Source: Candidatus Poribacteria bacterium (GTDB lineage: Bacteria > Poribacteria > WGA-4E > WGA-3G). Taken from it: 64,000 nucleotides of DNA. The notes beneath the pieces were generated by a model. That model was not told the origin of the DNA, searched no databases, and saw only the letters and a list, made by a program, of their open reading frames with translations. A program made the position numbers and the translations under genes. The stretch spans positions 1 through 64,000 of the forward strand of contig JAJECK010000036.1 in assembly GCA_022822085.1 (NCBI GenBank). Reading direction: 5' to 3'. Positions 7,881 to 16,839 of the stretch are shown here, piece by piece. Each line of letters opens with the position of its first letter. The first letter of the stretch is position 1.

Positions 7881-10181
7881 ATGCAAAAGATAATTTTCTT
7901 AGGGAAACGATTTTCACTTGGATTATCAATCGGACTGGTAATCATTATTACTTCCTCATTCAATCTTGTCTTGGCTCAAAGACAATCAATCAATGATCAA
8001 ACCGAAAGAATAAAAACACTGAATGCCATTCAGGATGCAAACGATCATTATTACCAGAAACGTTATGCAGAAGCTATAAAAGCGTATCAGGCATTACTAA
8101 AGACAACTCTTTCGCAGACACAAAAAGATTCTATGCGTCTGATGTTAGGACAGAGTTATTCGAAACTGGGTGAGGATGCCGAAGCACGGAAAATACTGAA
8201 AGAAGTAATAGACGAAAATCCTGACGGTTCTTATGCATCACAGGCAGTACATCAACTTTCTAATCTTTATAGTCAACGTTATCAGTATAAAGAGGCGATC
8301 ATTATGTGCAAGCAGATATTGAAACAACACCCAGATACTGCTACTGCTGCTGTCGCTGCCTACCTAATAGCTTACTACCAATATGTAGAAGGTGAATATG
8401 AATCTGCAATGAAGAGTTACAAAGATTTTCTTGAGAACTATCCGAATTCAATCTATCGTTCAACTGCAGTGAGTAGTCTTGTTCGTCTATATACGCAAAA
8501 TAAAAGGTTGGCAGATGCAGAAAAACTCATAAAAGACCGACTCAAACTTAATTCTACTGATACTACGTTGTTAGAGGAATTAGCCAACATATACCAACAA
8601 CAAGGAAAATCTGATAAGGCACTTAAACTATATCAAGGAGTACTTGAAAAAAATCCGGCAAATGTATCAATACGCCGCAAATTGGGCTCCCTCTATGCAG
8701 AACTTGGCAAAAAGGAACAAGCAGTAGCAGAATGGAAGAAATTGGTTGAAGGCGATTATAATCAACATCAGCAGTTAGGTGTGATTTATCTATCGCATAA
8801 AATGTATCCAGATGCCATAGAATCGTTTCAGCAGGCAATTCGTGTGAATCCAAGTTATGGCTATCTATATACACAACTCGCATCAGTCTATAATATTCAA
8901 GGTGATGTTGAAAAAGCAGCTTCCACTTATCTTGATGGATTACAAACGGTGGGTCCCAGCAGTAGTCAACGTGCAGCAATATGGAAATCTATGCTTGAAA
9001 TCTTTCAGGGAGATAGACAGAAACCGTTAAGGGAGAAATTAATTGCTCAGTACGAGGCGGTACATAAAGCTGCACCGCGTAATCTGAACAATGCTTTAAC
9101 TTTAGGAGAGTTGTATTTCTATTCGGGAAAACACACCGAAGCCCTAAATATATTCACACAAATCCACAAATTCTATCCAACCTCAGTTGATTCAACAATT
9201 GAAATGTTGGCGAATGATTTGAACCGGAATCAGCATCCTGCTGCAATAGATTATTACAAATCCCTGCTGCAGCTTTCAAAAAACAGGAGGTTTTTGACGA
9301 ATACACGATATAAACTGGCAAACCTTTACCAAATGCAGGAGCAGTGGGACGAAGCAGTTGCAATCTTGAAAGAGATGGACAGAAATAGTCCTTCATCGGT
9401 TGAAAGCAAACTCTTACTTGCCAGAACACAATTACACGGTCTACACGACCCAAAAGCCGCACATATAACAGTCCAACCACTGTTTTCAAGAAATTTGGTA
9501 GGGCAACAATTATTAGAAGCACAATTGATACTGGGTGAATGTCATTTACTGCTAAAGCGGTGGACGCTTGCCAGAGAAGTGTTAGAACCGATTGCCAACA
9601 GTTCAAGTCGATCAAGTACCGCAGCACGAAAACTGCTGGGTGACTCATATTTCTTTGCGACTGAGTTTGATAATGCAGTGTCTGAATATAATGAGGTAAT
9701 TCGTATCTCAAAGTCTGATAAATTAACTAACGATGCGCTTGAACGAATTGTATTAATACAAGACAATTCAGATTTTCTGTCTATCCCTCTGACAGATTAT
9801 GCAAATGCTCTACAATACTACCTAACAGGAGATACAAAAGTCGCAATTACCCAGTGTGAAGATACGATTACAGCACATCCGAAGGCGATGATTGTAGACG
9901 ATATTTGGATGCTACTCGGTACTATTTACCGGGCACAGAAATCCTATGGAGACGCTATTCATTCCTATCGTCAGGTTGTAACAGTGGAAAGTCCATTTGC
10001 GGCAGAAGCATTAACCCAAATCGCAGAAATATACCAAAGTAAGAAAGATTATTTAAATGCTGCAGATACCTATACAACACTTCTCCAAACATTTCCTGAC
10101 AACAGTATTATTCCTCATGTGCGTCAACAGTTGGACGAAATTACCAAGTTGATTCAAAGTACAGAAACACACTCTCCATAA
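7881..10181 (+). CDS. Secreted multi-TPR protein
   Basis: 766 aa with a signal peptide (basic N-terminus, hydrophobic 13-30, cleavage after VLA). Practically the whole mature protein is tetratricopeptide repeat, seen as recurring A...Y...L...P and YQQQGKSDKALKLYQ-type helices. It starts 27 bases after the M20 gene with AAGGAA upstream, so it is probably in the same operon. TPR arrays are protein-interaction scaffolds, and a periplasmic scaffold for the neighbouring VWA or FG-GAP proteins is an inference. No catalytic domain is visible. Confidence 0.85.
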   Translation: MQKIIFLGKRFSLGLSIGLVIIITSSFNLVLAQRQSINDQTERIKTLNAIQDANDHYYQKRYAEAIKAYQALLKTTLSQTQKDSMRLMLGQSYSKLGEDAEARKILKEVIDENPDGSYASQAVHQLSNLYSQRYQYKEAIIMCKQILKQHPDTATAAVAAYLIAYYQYVEGEYESAMKSYKDFLENYPNSIYRSTAVSSLVRLYTQNKRLADAEKLIKDRLKLNSTDTTLLEELANIYQQQGKSDKALKLYQGVLEKNPANVSIRRKLGSLYAELGKKEQAVAEWKKLVEGDYNQHQQLGVIYLSHKMYPDAIESFQQAIRVNPSYGYLYTQLASVYNIQGDVEKAASTYLDGLQTVGPSSSQRAAIWKSMLEIFQGDRQKPLREKLIAQYEAVHKAAPRNLNNALTLGELYFYSGKHTEALNIFTQIHKFYPTSVDSTIEMLANDLNRNQHPAAIDYYKSLLQLSKNRRFLTNTRYKLANLYQMQEQWDEAVAILKEMDRNSPSSVESKLLLARTQLHGLHDPKAAHITVQPLFSRNLVGQQLLEAQLILGECHLLLKRWTLAREVLEPIANSSSRSSTAARKLLGDSYFFATEFDNAVSEYNEVIRISKSDKLTNDALERIVLIQDNSDFLSIPLTDYANALQYYLTGDTKVAITQCEDTITAHPKAMIVDDIWMLLGTIYRAQKSYGDAIHSYRQVVTVESPFAAEALTQIAEIYQSKKDYLNAADTYTTLLQTFPDNSIIPHVRQQLDEITKLIQSTETHSP

Positions 10182-10204
10182 ATGTTCTCCGATTATAAAT
10201 AGTG

Positions 10205-11869
10205 ATGAATATTTCTGCTCATCTTTTACTCATCTACATTCTCATTTACACATTTATTATTCCTATCAATGCAGATGCATCAGTAATCCGTTTTTCTGAT
10301 CAGACGCGTGCTGCAAATATTAACTTCAGACACAACAGCGGCATTTCTAATCATAAATACCTTCCTGAAACGATGGGGGCTGGATGTCTCTTTTTTGATT
10401 ATGATAAAGACGGAAATCTTGACATATATCTGGTCAACAGTGGTAACACTTGTACAAATCCTTCCAAACCTCGTACTCAAACTGATGAGATGAACGCTCT
10501 ATATCGTAATAACGGAGATGGCACATTTACAGATGTTACTGAACAGTCTGGTTTTGTAAGAAATCACGGATATGGCATGGGTTGTATTTCCGCTGATTAT
10601 GACAATGATGGAGATGCAGACTTATATCTCACAAATTACGGAAAAAATCAACTCTATCGTAATAATGGAGATGGGACTTTCAGTGATGTGACAACGCATG
10701 CGGGTGTTGGGGATAGTCGTTGGAGTGTCAGTGCTTCCTTCGGTGACTACGATCTTGACGGTTTCCTTGATCTCTATGTTGTGAATTACTTAGATTACCA
10801 AATTGAAACAGCACATCCATGTATACTTGAAGGAGTTCATATCTACTGCGGTCCACACGAATATCCCGGTGCGCAGGATACACTTTATCGCAACAACGGA
10901 GACGGTACATTTACAGATGTCACGGTTAAATCTGGCGTTAGTAATGCTGGCAAAGGATTAGGTGTCCTTTGGACAGATTACAACAACGATGGCCAACCAG
11001 ATATTTTTGTAGCAAACGATGCAGTTGAAGATTTTCTTTATCATAACAACGGGGATGGTACATGGACAGATGTTGCTGTTTCCGCAGGTGTCGCCTATAA
11101 TTCTGAGGGACGCGCAACAGCAAGTATGGGAGTGGCTAACGGGGATTATGACAATGATGGTTTGTTAGATCTATTTATCACAAATTTCTCTTTAGAAGTG
11201 AACAGCCTATTTCACAATGATGGCGATGGTTTTTATACAATGACTACATTTGAGACAGGTCTTGCTGAACCCAGTTTCTCGCAGCTCGGGTTTGGCACGC
11301 AATTTCTTGATGCTGATAATAACGGAACATTAGACCTATTCGTTGCTAATGGACATGTGTGGGATAATGTAGCTAAAATCACACCTTCATTATCCTACAA
11401 ACAGACGTGTCAATTCTTTGCAAACACAGGAGAGGGGACATTCAGTGATATATCTGAAAAAGTCGGTGCATTTTTCACACATCCAGTCGTTGCACGCGGT
11501 ACAGCTATCGGTGATTACGACAACGATGGGGATGTTGACATTTTGGTTTCATGCTCCAACGATATGCCAGTTCTATTACGAAATGATACACAAATAAGAA
11601 ATAATTGGTTGAAAATAAAATTGGTAGGAACAAAAAGCAACCGAGATGGAATTGGTTCAAAAGTGATGGTAAGAACAGATGGATTTACACAGATCAAAGA
11701 GGTAACTTGTGGTGGTAGTTATGCATCTGGCAGCGATATTTCATTACTTTTTGGACTTGACACATATTCAGAAGTAGAGACAATTGAAGTAAAGTGGCAA
11801 TCTGGACATATACAAAGACTGAGCAATATATCTGTAAATCAAACCATTAGAATTGAAGAAAATCGATGA
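10205..11869 (+). CDS. Secreted FG-GAP/VCBS repeat protein with ASPIC/UnbV domain
   Basis: About 554 aa. ATG 10205 is preferred to the adjacent GTG 10202. Both lack a strong ribosome site and lie ~20 bases after the TPR gene. A signal peptide (LLLIYILIYTFIIPINADA) is followed by at least six FG-GAP/VCBS units of the type DYDNDGDADLYLTNYG...LYRNNGDGTFTDV, whose Asp-rich loops bind calcium in a beta-propeller. The final ~90 residues match the ASPIC/UnbV (CRTAC) module (NWLKIKLVGTKSNRDGIGSKV). Proteins of this plan are exported and often sit beside TPR proteins in environmental phyla. Function is unknown. Confidence 0.88.
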   Translation: MNISAHLLLIYILIYTFIIPINADASVIRFSDQTRAANINFRHNSGISNHKYLPETMGAGCLFFDYDKDGNLDIYLVNSGNTCTNPSKPRTQTDEMNALYRNNGDGTFTDVTEQSGFVRNHGYGMGCISADYDNDGDADLYLTNYGKNQLYRNNGDGTFSDVTTHAGVGDSRWSVSASFGDYDLDGFLDLYVVNYLDYQIETAHPCILEGVHIYCGPHEYPGAQDTLYRNNGDGTFTDVTVKSGVSNAGKGLGVLWTDYNNDGQPDIFVANDAVEDFLYHNNGDGTWTDVAVSAGVAYNSEGRATASMGVANGDYDNDGLLDLFITNFSLEVNSLFHNDGDGFYTMTTFETGLAEPSFSQLGFGTQFLDADNNGTLDLFVANGHVWDNVAKITPSLSYKQTCQFFANTGEGTFSDISEKVGAFFTHPVVARGTAIGDYDNDGDVDILVSCSNDMPVLLRNDTQIRNNWLKIKLVGTKSNRDGIGSKVMVRTDGFTQIKEVTCGGSYASGSDISLLFGLDTYSEVETIEVKWQSGHIQRLSNISVNQTIRIEENR

Positions 11870-11875
11870 ATTACC

Positions 11876-11904
11876 TTGACAATTGCATCAATCTGCCTTA
11901 AAAT
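11876..11904 (+). promoter_or_regulatory. Sigma-70-type promoter for the DUF1349 gene
   Basis: TTGACA at 11876-11881, a 17-base spacer and TAAAAT at 11899-11904. This is close to the ideal -35/-10 layout and lies 25 bases before the start codon of the next gene, with TAGGAGGA as its ribosome site. Confidence 0.7.
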
Positions 11905-11929
11905 TAACTGATAGGAGGATATATTTACT

Positions 11930-12688
11930 ATGAAAAACATTAGCATAAATAATGTGATGTATTATTGTGTTTTTATCTGTTTGCTTGCACCTATTTTTGG
12001 ATTGATATCCGCGGTGAACGCAGAAGAATCATTTGGCGACCCATTTGAGGGTGGTAAATTGACAAATTCCAATTGGAAATGGCAAAATGAGCCGCCGACT
12101 TGGGATATTGATAAAACACGCGAAGGTTTTTTAACTATTGATAGTGAACCTAACAGAAATGTGTGGGCATCGGACGCATCCCACTTCTTGTATCAAATAA
12201 CAGATGTAGATACTTTTGATGTTGAAACACATTTCTTTGCAAAATGGGATACCAGTTCAGGTGTCAATGGACTTCTTGTGAAAAGTCCAAGTGACAATAA
12301 TTGGGTAACCCTAAAATTCTGGTCACGCGATGCAAATTCAAGAGGTCACATCCAGTTCCAACGCAAACAAGCTGGAATGGGACGTCCTGATATTCAATGG
12401 AGATTTGGAGACTGGGGTGACATTGAAATGTCTCTTCGGCTAAAAAAAGAGGGTGATACATATACCGCATGGTATAAAGCTTCTGGAGATGAAGATTGGA
12501 TGGATATTGGAGAAGGCACTTTTGCTCTGACTCCACCACTCTGGCTCGGTATTTATTCAGGTGTTGCCGCTGGTTCAGGTAAATTAGAAGTTGGATACGA
12601 ACACTTTAGAGATAATCTCAACGTTACTGATGTTGAACCTGAAGGAAAAATCTCAACAACATGGGGTATGGTAAAGTCTCGTTATTAA
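11930..12688 (+). CDS. Secreted DUF1349-type (concanavalin-like) protein, copy 1
   Basis: 252 aa with a signal peptide ending around VNA and a strong GGAGG site. The body (FGDPFEGGKLTNSNWKW..., KWDTSSGVNGLLVKS, NNWVTLKFW, ...PLWLGIYSG) is the beta-sandwich DUF1349/LamG-like fold found in exported carbohydrate-associated proteins. It ends with VEPEGKISTTWGMVKSRY, a tail shared with the next gene. The adjacent paralogue at 12823 is clearly homologous over its full length. It has its own promoter and terminator, so it is probably a single-gene transcript. The binding target is not known. Confidence 0.85.
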   Translation: MKNISINNVMYYCVFICLLAPIFGLISAVNAEESFGDPFEGGKLTNSNWKWQNEPPTWDIDKTREGFLTIDSEPNRNVWASDASHFLYQITDVDTFDVETHFFAKWDTSSGVNGLLVKSPSDNNWVTLKFWSRDANSRGHIQFQRKQAGMGRPDIQWRFGDWGDIEMSLRLKKEGDTYTAWYKASGDEDWMDIGEGTFALTPPLWLGIYSGVAAGSGKLEVGYEHFRDNLNVTDVEPEGKISTTWGMVKSRY

Positions 12689-12696
12689 TATTTCAG

Positions 12697-12733
12697 AGGT
12701 GGAGTAGAATTGGGTCTACTCCACCTTTTATTT
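12697..12733 (+). terminator. Intrinsic terminator
   Basis: A perfect 12-bp stem (AGGTGGAGTAGA at 12697-12708 with TCTACTCCACCT at 12715-12726) with a 6-base loop, followed directly by TTTTATTT. It lies 9 bases after the stop of the first DUF1349 gene and separates it from its paralogue. Confidence 0.9.
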
Positions 12734-12822
12734 ACGTATCTGCTTACTAATATTGTGGTAAGCAAATATTGACTAATTATTCTTATGAGAAATTGCATAT
12801 AATTGAGAAAATGAGGAAGAAA

Positions 12823-13587
12823 ATGATGAAAAATTTAACATTTGGGAAAATTGTATATATTTGTGCTGTTCTGTCCTTACTTGCTCCAATGTCTGGATTG
12901 ATATCCACTGTGAATGCAGCTGACTCATTTGGCGACCCTTTTGATGGGAATAAATTGCAGAATCCCAATTGGAAATGGCAAAACGAACCACCAAATTGGG
13001 ATGTTGGCAAAACAGTTGAAGGCCGTTTATACATAGACTGCGAACCGAATCGAAATCTGTGGCAAGGTGATGCATCTCACTTTTTATATCAGGATATTGC
13101 TGATACAGAAATGTTTGATGTTGAGACGCATTTTCGTGCGAAATGGGATACCAGTTCAGGTGTTAATGGTCTCCTTGTGAAAAGTACTGAGGACAATGAC
13201 TGGGTCACCATTAAATTTTGGGGGCGTGATGCTGCCGCTAAAGGGCATATCCAATATCAAGGGCGGGAAAAAGGTTTGGGACGTCCTGATGTGCAATGGA
13301 GATTTGGTGATTGGGGAGACCTTGAAATGTCAATGCGACTCAAAAAAGAGGGTAATACATACACTGCTTGGTATAAAGCAGAGGGTGATGAGGATTGGAT
13401 GGATATCGGAGAAGCTATAGTTGATCTGACTCCTCCACTATGGCTTGGTGTTTATGCAGGTGTAGCCGCTGGTGCCGGCAACCTTGAAGTAGAATACGAA
13501 TACTTCACAGATAATATGAACGCCTTCCCTGTAGAACCTGGCGGTAAAGCCACCACGACTTGGGGTGCTGTTAAAACCCGTTACTAA
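12823..13587 (+). CDS. Secreted DUF1349-type protein, copy 2 (tandem paralogue)
   Basis: About 254 aa. Start ATG 12823 has GAGGA six bases upstream and aligns with the paralogue's N-terminus. An upstream in-frame extension has no ribosome site. Signal peptide, core (KWDTSSGVNGLLVKS, GRPDVQWRFGDWGD, PPLWLGVYAGVAAG) and tail GKATTTWGAVKTRY all parallel copy 1. It is followed 15 bases later by the FG-GAP/sorting-domain gene, so these two are likely co-transcribed. Tandem duplication is evident and functional divergence unknown. Confidence 0.85.
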   Translation: MMKNLTFGKIVYICAVLSLLAPMSGLISTVNAADSFGDPFDGNKLQNPNWKWQNEPPNWDVGKTVEGRLYIDCEPNRNLWQGDASHFLYQDIADTEMFDVETHFRAKWDTSSGVNGLLVKSTEDNDWVTIKFWGRDAAAKGHIQYQGREKGLGRPDVQWRFGDWGDLEMSMRLKKEGNTYTAWYKAEGDEDWMDIGEAIVDLTPPLWLGVYAGVAAGAGNLEVEYEYFTDNMNAFPVEPGGKATTTWGAVKTRY

Positions 13588-13601
13588 GGAGGGAATAGAC
13601 T

Positions 13602-15554
13602 ATGCGATACAGCTTAATCATATTTCTCTGTTTCTGTGTCGTTCCTTCTCTATTTGCTGCGACTTTCACAGATGTCAGTCAAGCAGCAGGGGTTCATCAA
13701 CGAGAAGTTCCAATTGATGAAAATTCCGGGGCTTGGATGGGCCCCGGTGCCGCCGCTGTAGATTACGACAACGATGGCTGCTGGCTTGACATTTTTGTTA
13801 TTGGTGATGGCGGTTTACCTAACGCGCTTTACCACAATAATGCCGATGGAACATTCACAGATATTGCTGACAAAGCAGGCATTGCCAACACCCCAAATGG
13901 GCGCGGATGCGTTTGGTTTGACTATAACAATGATGGCTGGCGCGATCTTTATGTAACCTGTGATGGCCCAAACTTCCTCTTCATGAACAATGGGAATGGC
14001 ATCTTCACAGATGTAAGTGAGCGAGCAGGAATCGCTGATGAGCAGCACGGTACGGGTGCGGTAGTTGCCGATTATGACCACGATGGATGGCTGGATATCT
14101 ATGTTGCAAACTGGGGACGTCCAGCGTCACTATTGGTTTTTGATCCTGCTCCCAGAATCAATGTACTATATCGGAACAAAGGTGATGGCACTTTTGAGGA
14201 TGTTGCACAGGAAGCTGGCGTTGCTGATGATGGCATTGCCTGGGGCGCAATCTTCTTTGACTACGATGGTGATACGTGGGCAGATCTGTTCGTTGCAAAC
14301 GACCACGGTCCCGATAAACTCTATCGCAACAAAGGAGATGGCACTTTTGAGGATGTCTCAGAACAATCTGGCATTGTAACACTCATCAGAGGAAAACCGA
14401 CAGGTGCAATGGGTCTCTGTGTCGGAGACTATGACAACGATGCTGACCTTGACCTTTTCGTCACAAACTATGATGAGGATCTGCTCTGGCGAAATAACAG
14501 TGATGGAACTTTTACAAATGTTGCTGAAGCAGTTGGTGTCGCAAACGTAGGCGTTGGGTGGTATGCCAGTTTCATTGACTTTGACAACGACGGATATCGT
14601 GACCTTTACGTTGTCAACGGTGATGTAGATAATTCACAAAAAACCAACCGTAACCGGCTCTATCATAATACGAGAGATGGGAAGTTTGTGGATCGTTCCG
14701 ATGCGTTCAATACGACCGTTGATGCTGTCGCACGCGGTGCAACGGCTGGAGATTTTGATAACGATGGCGATGTTGATTTTTTTATCGTTAACAATACTGG
14801 CAATACACTTCTTCTAAACGATCTTGATCCTGCCTTTCATATCAGTAAACCTGTTTCTCAGGACAACTTAACCCAGGTTCAACGTAACCTTTTACCGCTT
14901 AGATATGCGGGAGATGCTGCTTCTCGGCGCAACCAATCTAAAAATCAACGCATCCAAGTTCGTTTGCGTGGAACAGAAAGCAACCGAGATGGTATCGGCA
15001 CACGGGTAGCGATTAAAATAGGCAACCATGTTCAAACGCAAGAATTAATCTGTGGTACAGGTTTCTTGGGTAGCGACAGTTTAGAACTTGAATTTGGACT
15101 CGCAGGTGCTGACATCGATTCTATTACGTTGACATGGCCCTCCGGAATTGTTGAAACCTATCAATTCGAATACGGCCTTAGTGGGGATGCCCTTATTTTT
15201 ACTGAAGGCGAAAAAGAAAAATTTTTTGTAGCGGTTGAACCGACTGGAAAACAGAGCACAACATGGGGAAAGATCAAAACTGCAGAGGTCTTTCAAAACT
15301 ACCCGAACCCGTTTAATCCAGAAACATGGATACCATATAAACTGAACGAATCCAGCGATGTGAAAATATCCATCTATTCTCCCATCGGAGAATTGGTGAG
15401 AACATTTAACCTGGGACTTCAGACGCAAGGTGAGAAAAAGTTTCACTGGGATGGTAAAAATGCAAACGGTGAATCTGTTGCCAGTGGAATTTACTTCTAT
15501 CAGTTTGAGGCAGGCAATACCCGAAATGTGCGGAAAATGTGGTTAATGAAGTAA
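13602..15554 (+). CDS. Secreted FG-GAP/ASPIC protein with FlgD-like C-terminal sorting domain
   Basis: 650 aa starting at ATG after AAGGAGGG. Signal peptide ends around LFAA. Seven or so VCBS/FG-GAP units follow (DYDNDGCWLDIFV..., LYRNKGDGTFEDV), then an ASPIC/UnbV module (VRLRGTESNRDGIGTRVA). A linker with GKQSTTWGKIKT leads into NYPNPFNPETWIPYKL and a ~75-residue FlgD/Ig-like domain (GELVRTFNLG..., WDGKNANGESVASGIYFYQ). That last module is the kind of C-terminal signal recognised by type IX-like secretion in Bacteroidota. Its use in this lineage is inferred. Likely surface-exposed or released; calcium-binding propeller. Confidence 0.9.
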   Translation: MRYSLIIFLCFCVVPSLFAATFTDVSQAAGVHQREVPIDENSGAWMGPGAAAVDYDNDGCWLDIFVIGDGGLPNALYHNNADGTFTDIADKAGIANTPNGRGCVWFDYNNDGWRDLYVTCDGPNFLFMNNGNGIFTDVSERAGIADEQHGTGAVVADYDHDGWLDIYVANWGRPASLLVFDPAPRINVLYRNKGDGTFEDVAQEAGVADDGIAWGAIFFDYDGDTWADLFVANDHGPDKLYRNKGDGTFEDVSEQSGIVTLIRGKPTGAMGLCVGDYDNDADLDLFVTNYDEDLLWRNNSDGTFTNVAEAVGVANVGVGWYASFIDFDNDGYRDLYVVNGDVDNSQKTNRNRLYHNTRDGKFVDRSDAFNTTVDAVARGATAGDFDNDGDVDFFIVNNTGNTLLLNDLDPAFHISKPVSQDNLTQVQRNLLPLRYAGDAASRRNQSKNQRIQVRLRGTESNRDGIGTRVAIKIGNHVQTQELICGTGFLGSDSLELEFGLAGADIDSITLTWPSGIVETYQFEYGLSGDALIFTEGEKEKFFVAVEPTGKQSTTWGKIKTAEVFQNYPNPFNPETWIPYKLNESSDVKISIYSPIGELVRTFNLGLQTQGEKKFHWDGKNANGESVASGIYFYQFEAGNTRNVRKMWLMK

Positions 15555-15583
15555 ATTTGCACGAAAAAAATAGGGAGAGCAAA

Positions 15584-15832
15584 ATGGCTTTAATAATAGA
15601 ACAGGGTGAGGTAAACAATGGCAACATTGTTTTATCTAAGCCTTTGTCGTTGCCCGAAGGCACCAAAGTCCGCATACAAATTGAACCGATTGACACTGAT
15701 GAAGACAACCAAAGCACAACACCCGATGAAAACGAAGATTTTGTTAATCTACCTTTCTTTGGCATGTGGGCAGACCGAGAGGATACGCGCGACAGTGTAG
15801 CATGGGTTCGAAAACAGAGAGGTTATGAATAG
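15584..15832 (+). CDS. Small antitoxin-like protein (AF2212/VapB-like), orphan
   Basis: 82 aa. Start ATG 15584 is preceded by GGGAG. The first half (GEVNNGNIVLSKPLSLPEGTKVRIQIEP) has the small beta-barrel pattern of AF2212/DUF104-type antitoxins. The tail FGMWADREDTRDSVAWVRKQR resembles the toxin-binding C-terminus of VapB-like antitoxins. No PIN-domain or other toxin gene follows; the next gene is a metallo-hydrolase 56 bases away. It starts 29 bases after the sorting-domain gene. Confidence 0.65.
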   Translation: MALIIEQGEVNNGNIVLSKPLSLPEGTKVRIQIEPIDTDEDNQSTTPDENEDFVNLPFFGMWADREDTRDSVAWVRKQRGYE

Positions 15833-15888
15833 AACGCATTACCACGAATAGATGATTGACACATCAATATGTTTAGAGACATTTCACT

Positions 15889-16782
15889 ATGGAAAACATA
15901 TTTCTAAGATGGTGGGGGTGCGGTGCATTTGACGCGTGTTTTGGCGATGTTAATATCGCATTCGATCCTTATCTGTTCAATGAGCACTTAGCGGATGCCG
16001 AACCGATATACGATTATATCTTCATTTCTCACGAACATTTTGACCATTGCCACCCTGCCACCTTACGAAAATTGTGCTGCAGCACGCGTTTTAAAAAAAT
16101 ATTTGTCAATCCCGGATGCATCACACCTGCAACACCCATAACAGAAAAATACGGGGATGCTGCTTTTGAACGCGATCTACCGATAACCAAGCATGTTCCT
16201 GCCGATAAAGTTCAGATTCTGTATCCTAAACATCTCAACGATAAACAAGGTTTGTCACGCGCATTTCAAGGTTCAGACACCCTTGATCTCGGTGCTATTT
16301 GCGTTGAAACAATTGAAAGTGGTGAGAACCAAACGCCTGATATACCAACAAACGGCTATCTCATTACACACCTTGCCAAGAATGTCTCTATCTTACACAT
16401 AGGTGATCTCCACGAACCCTATCCCGCATTGGAAAACCTTAATGGTAAGGTCGATTTTCTAATTCACATGAAACTTGGGCTTGGTAAGGGAATTGAGCAT
16501 AAATTAATTGAACTTATAGACCTAATCCAACCCCGATATCTGATACCGACACACTATCGGACAGATCGGAAATCTGATCCAATTCCTGAAGGACATTGGC
16601 CACCCAACGTTACGGATGAGATGGCGTTCATTGAGTCAATACGGGAAATAGTGAAAGATAAAACCCAAGTTCTGCCTTTCACTGCTGGTATAGAATATGA
16701 GGTTGAAATGCCAGAGAAACAGGTTATCTGGAAATGGGATTGGTTTAACACTTGGACTGTTCCACCTTGGCGTGAAAACTAA
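15889..16782 (+). CDS. Metallo-beta-lactamase-fold hydrolase (UlaG-like)
   Basis: 297 aa and cytoplasmic, without signal peptide. The metal-binding motif HEHFDH (residues 48-53) is the HxHxDH signature of the superfamily. Further ligands are plausible in LHIGDLHEP and the late PTHYRTD. The fold fits UlaG/RomA-type lactonase or phosphodiesterase-like enzymes. Substrate cannot be deduced. No close operon partner; the next gene is 57 bases downstream with its own ribosome site. Confidence 0.8.
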   Translation: MENIFLRWWGCGAFDACFGDVNIAFDPYLFNEHLADAEPIYDYIFISHEHFDHCHPATLRKLCCSTRFKKIFVNPGCITPATPITEKYGDAAFERDLPITKHVPADKVQILYPKHLNDKQGLSRAFQGSDTLDLGAICVETIESGENQTPDIPTNGYLITHLAKNVSILHIGDLHEPYPALENLNGKVDFLIHMKLGLGKGIEHKLIELIDLIQPRYLIPTHYRTDRKSDPIPEGHWPPNVTDEMAFIESIREIVKDKTQVLPFTAGIEYEVEMPEKQVIWKWDWFNTWTVPPWREN

Positions 16783-16839
16783 TTCAATTGATTATATTTT
16801 ATATGTGAACTTACACTACACAAGGAGGAAATTGATATT

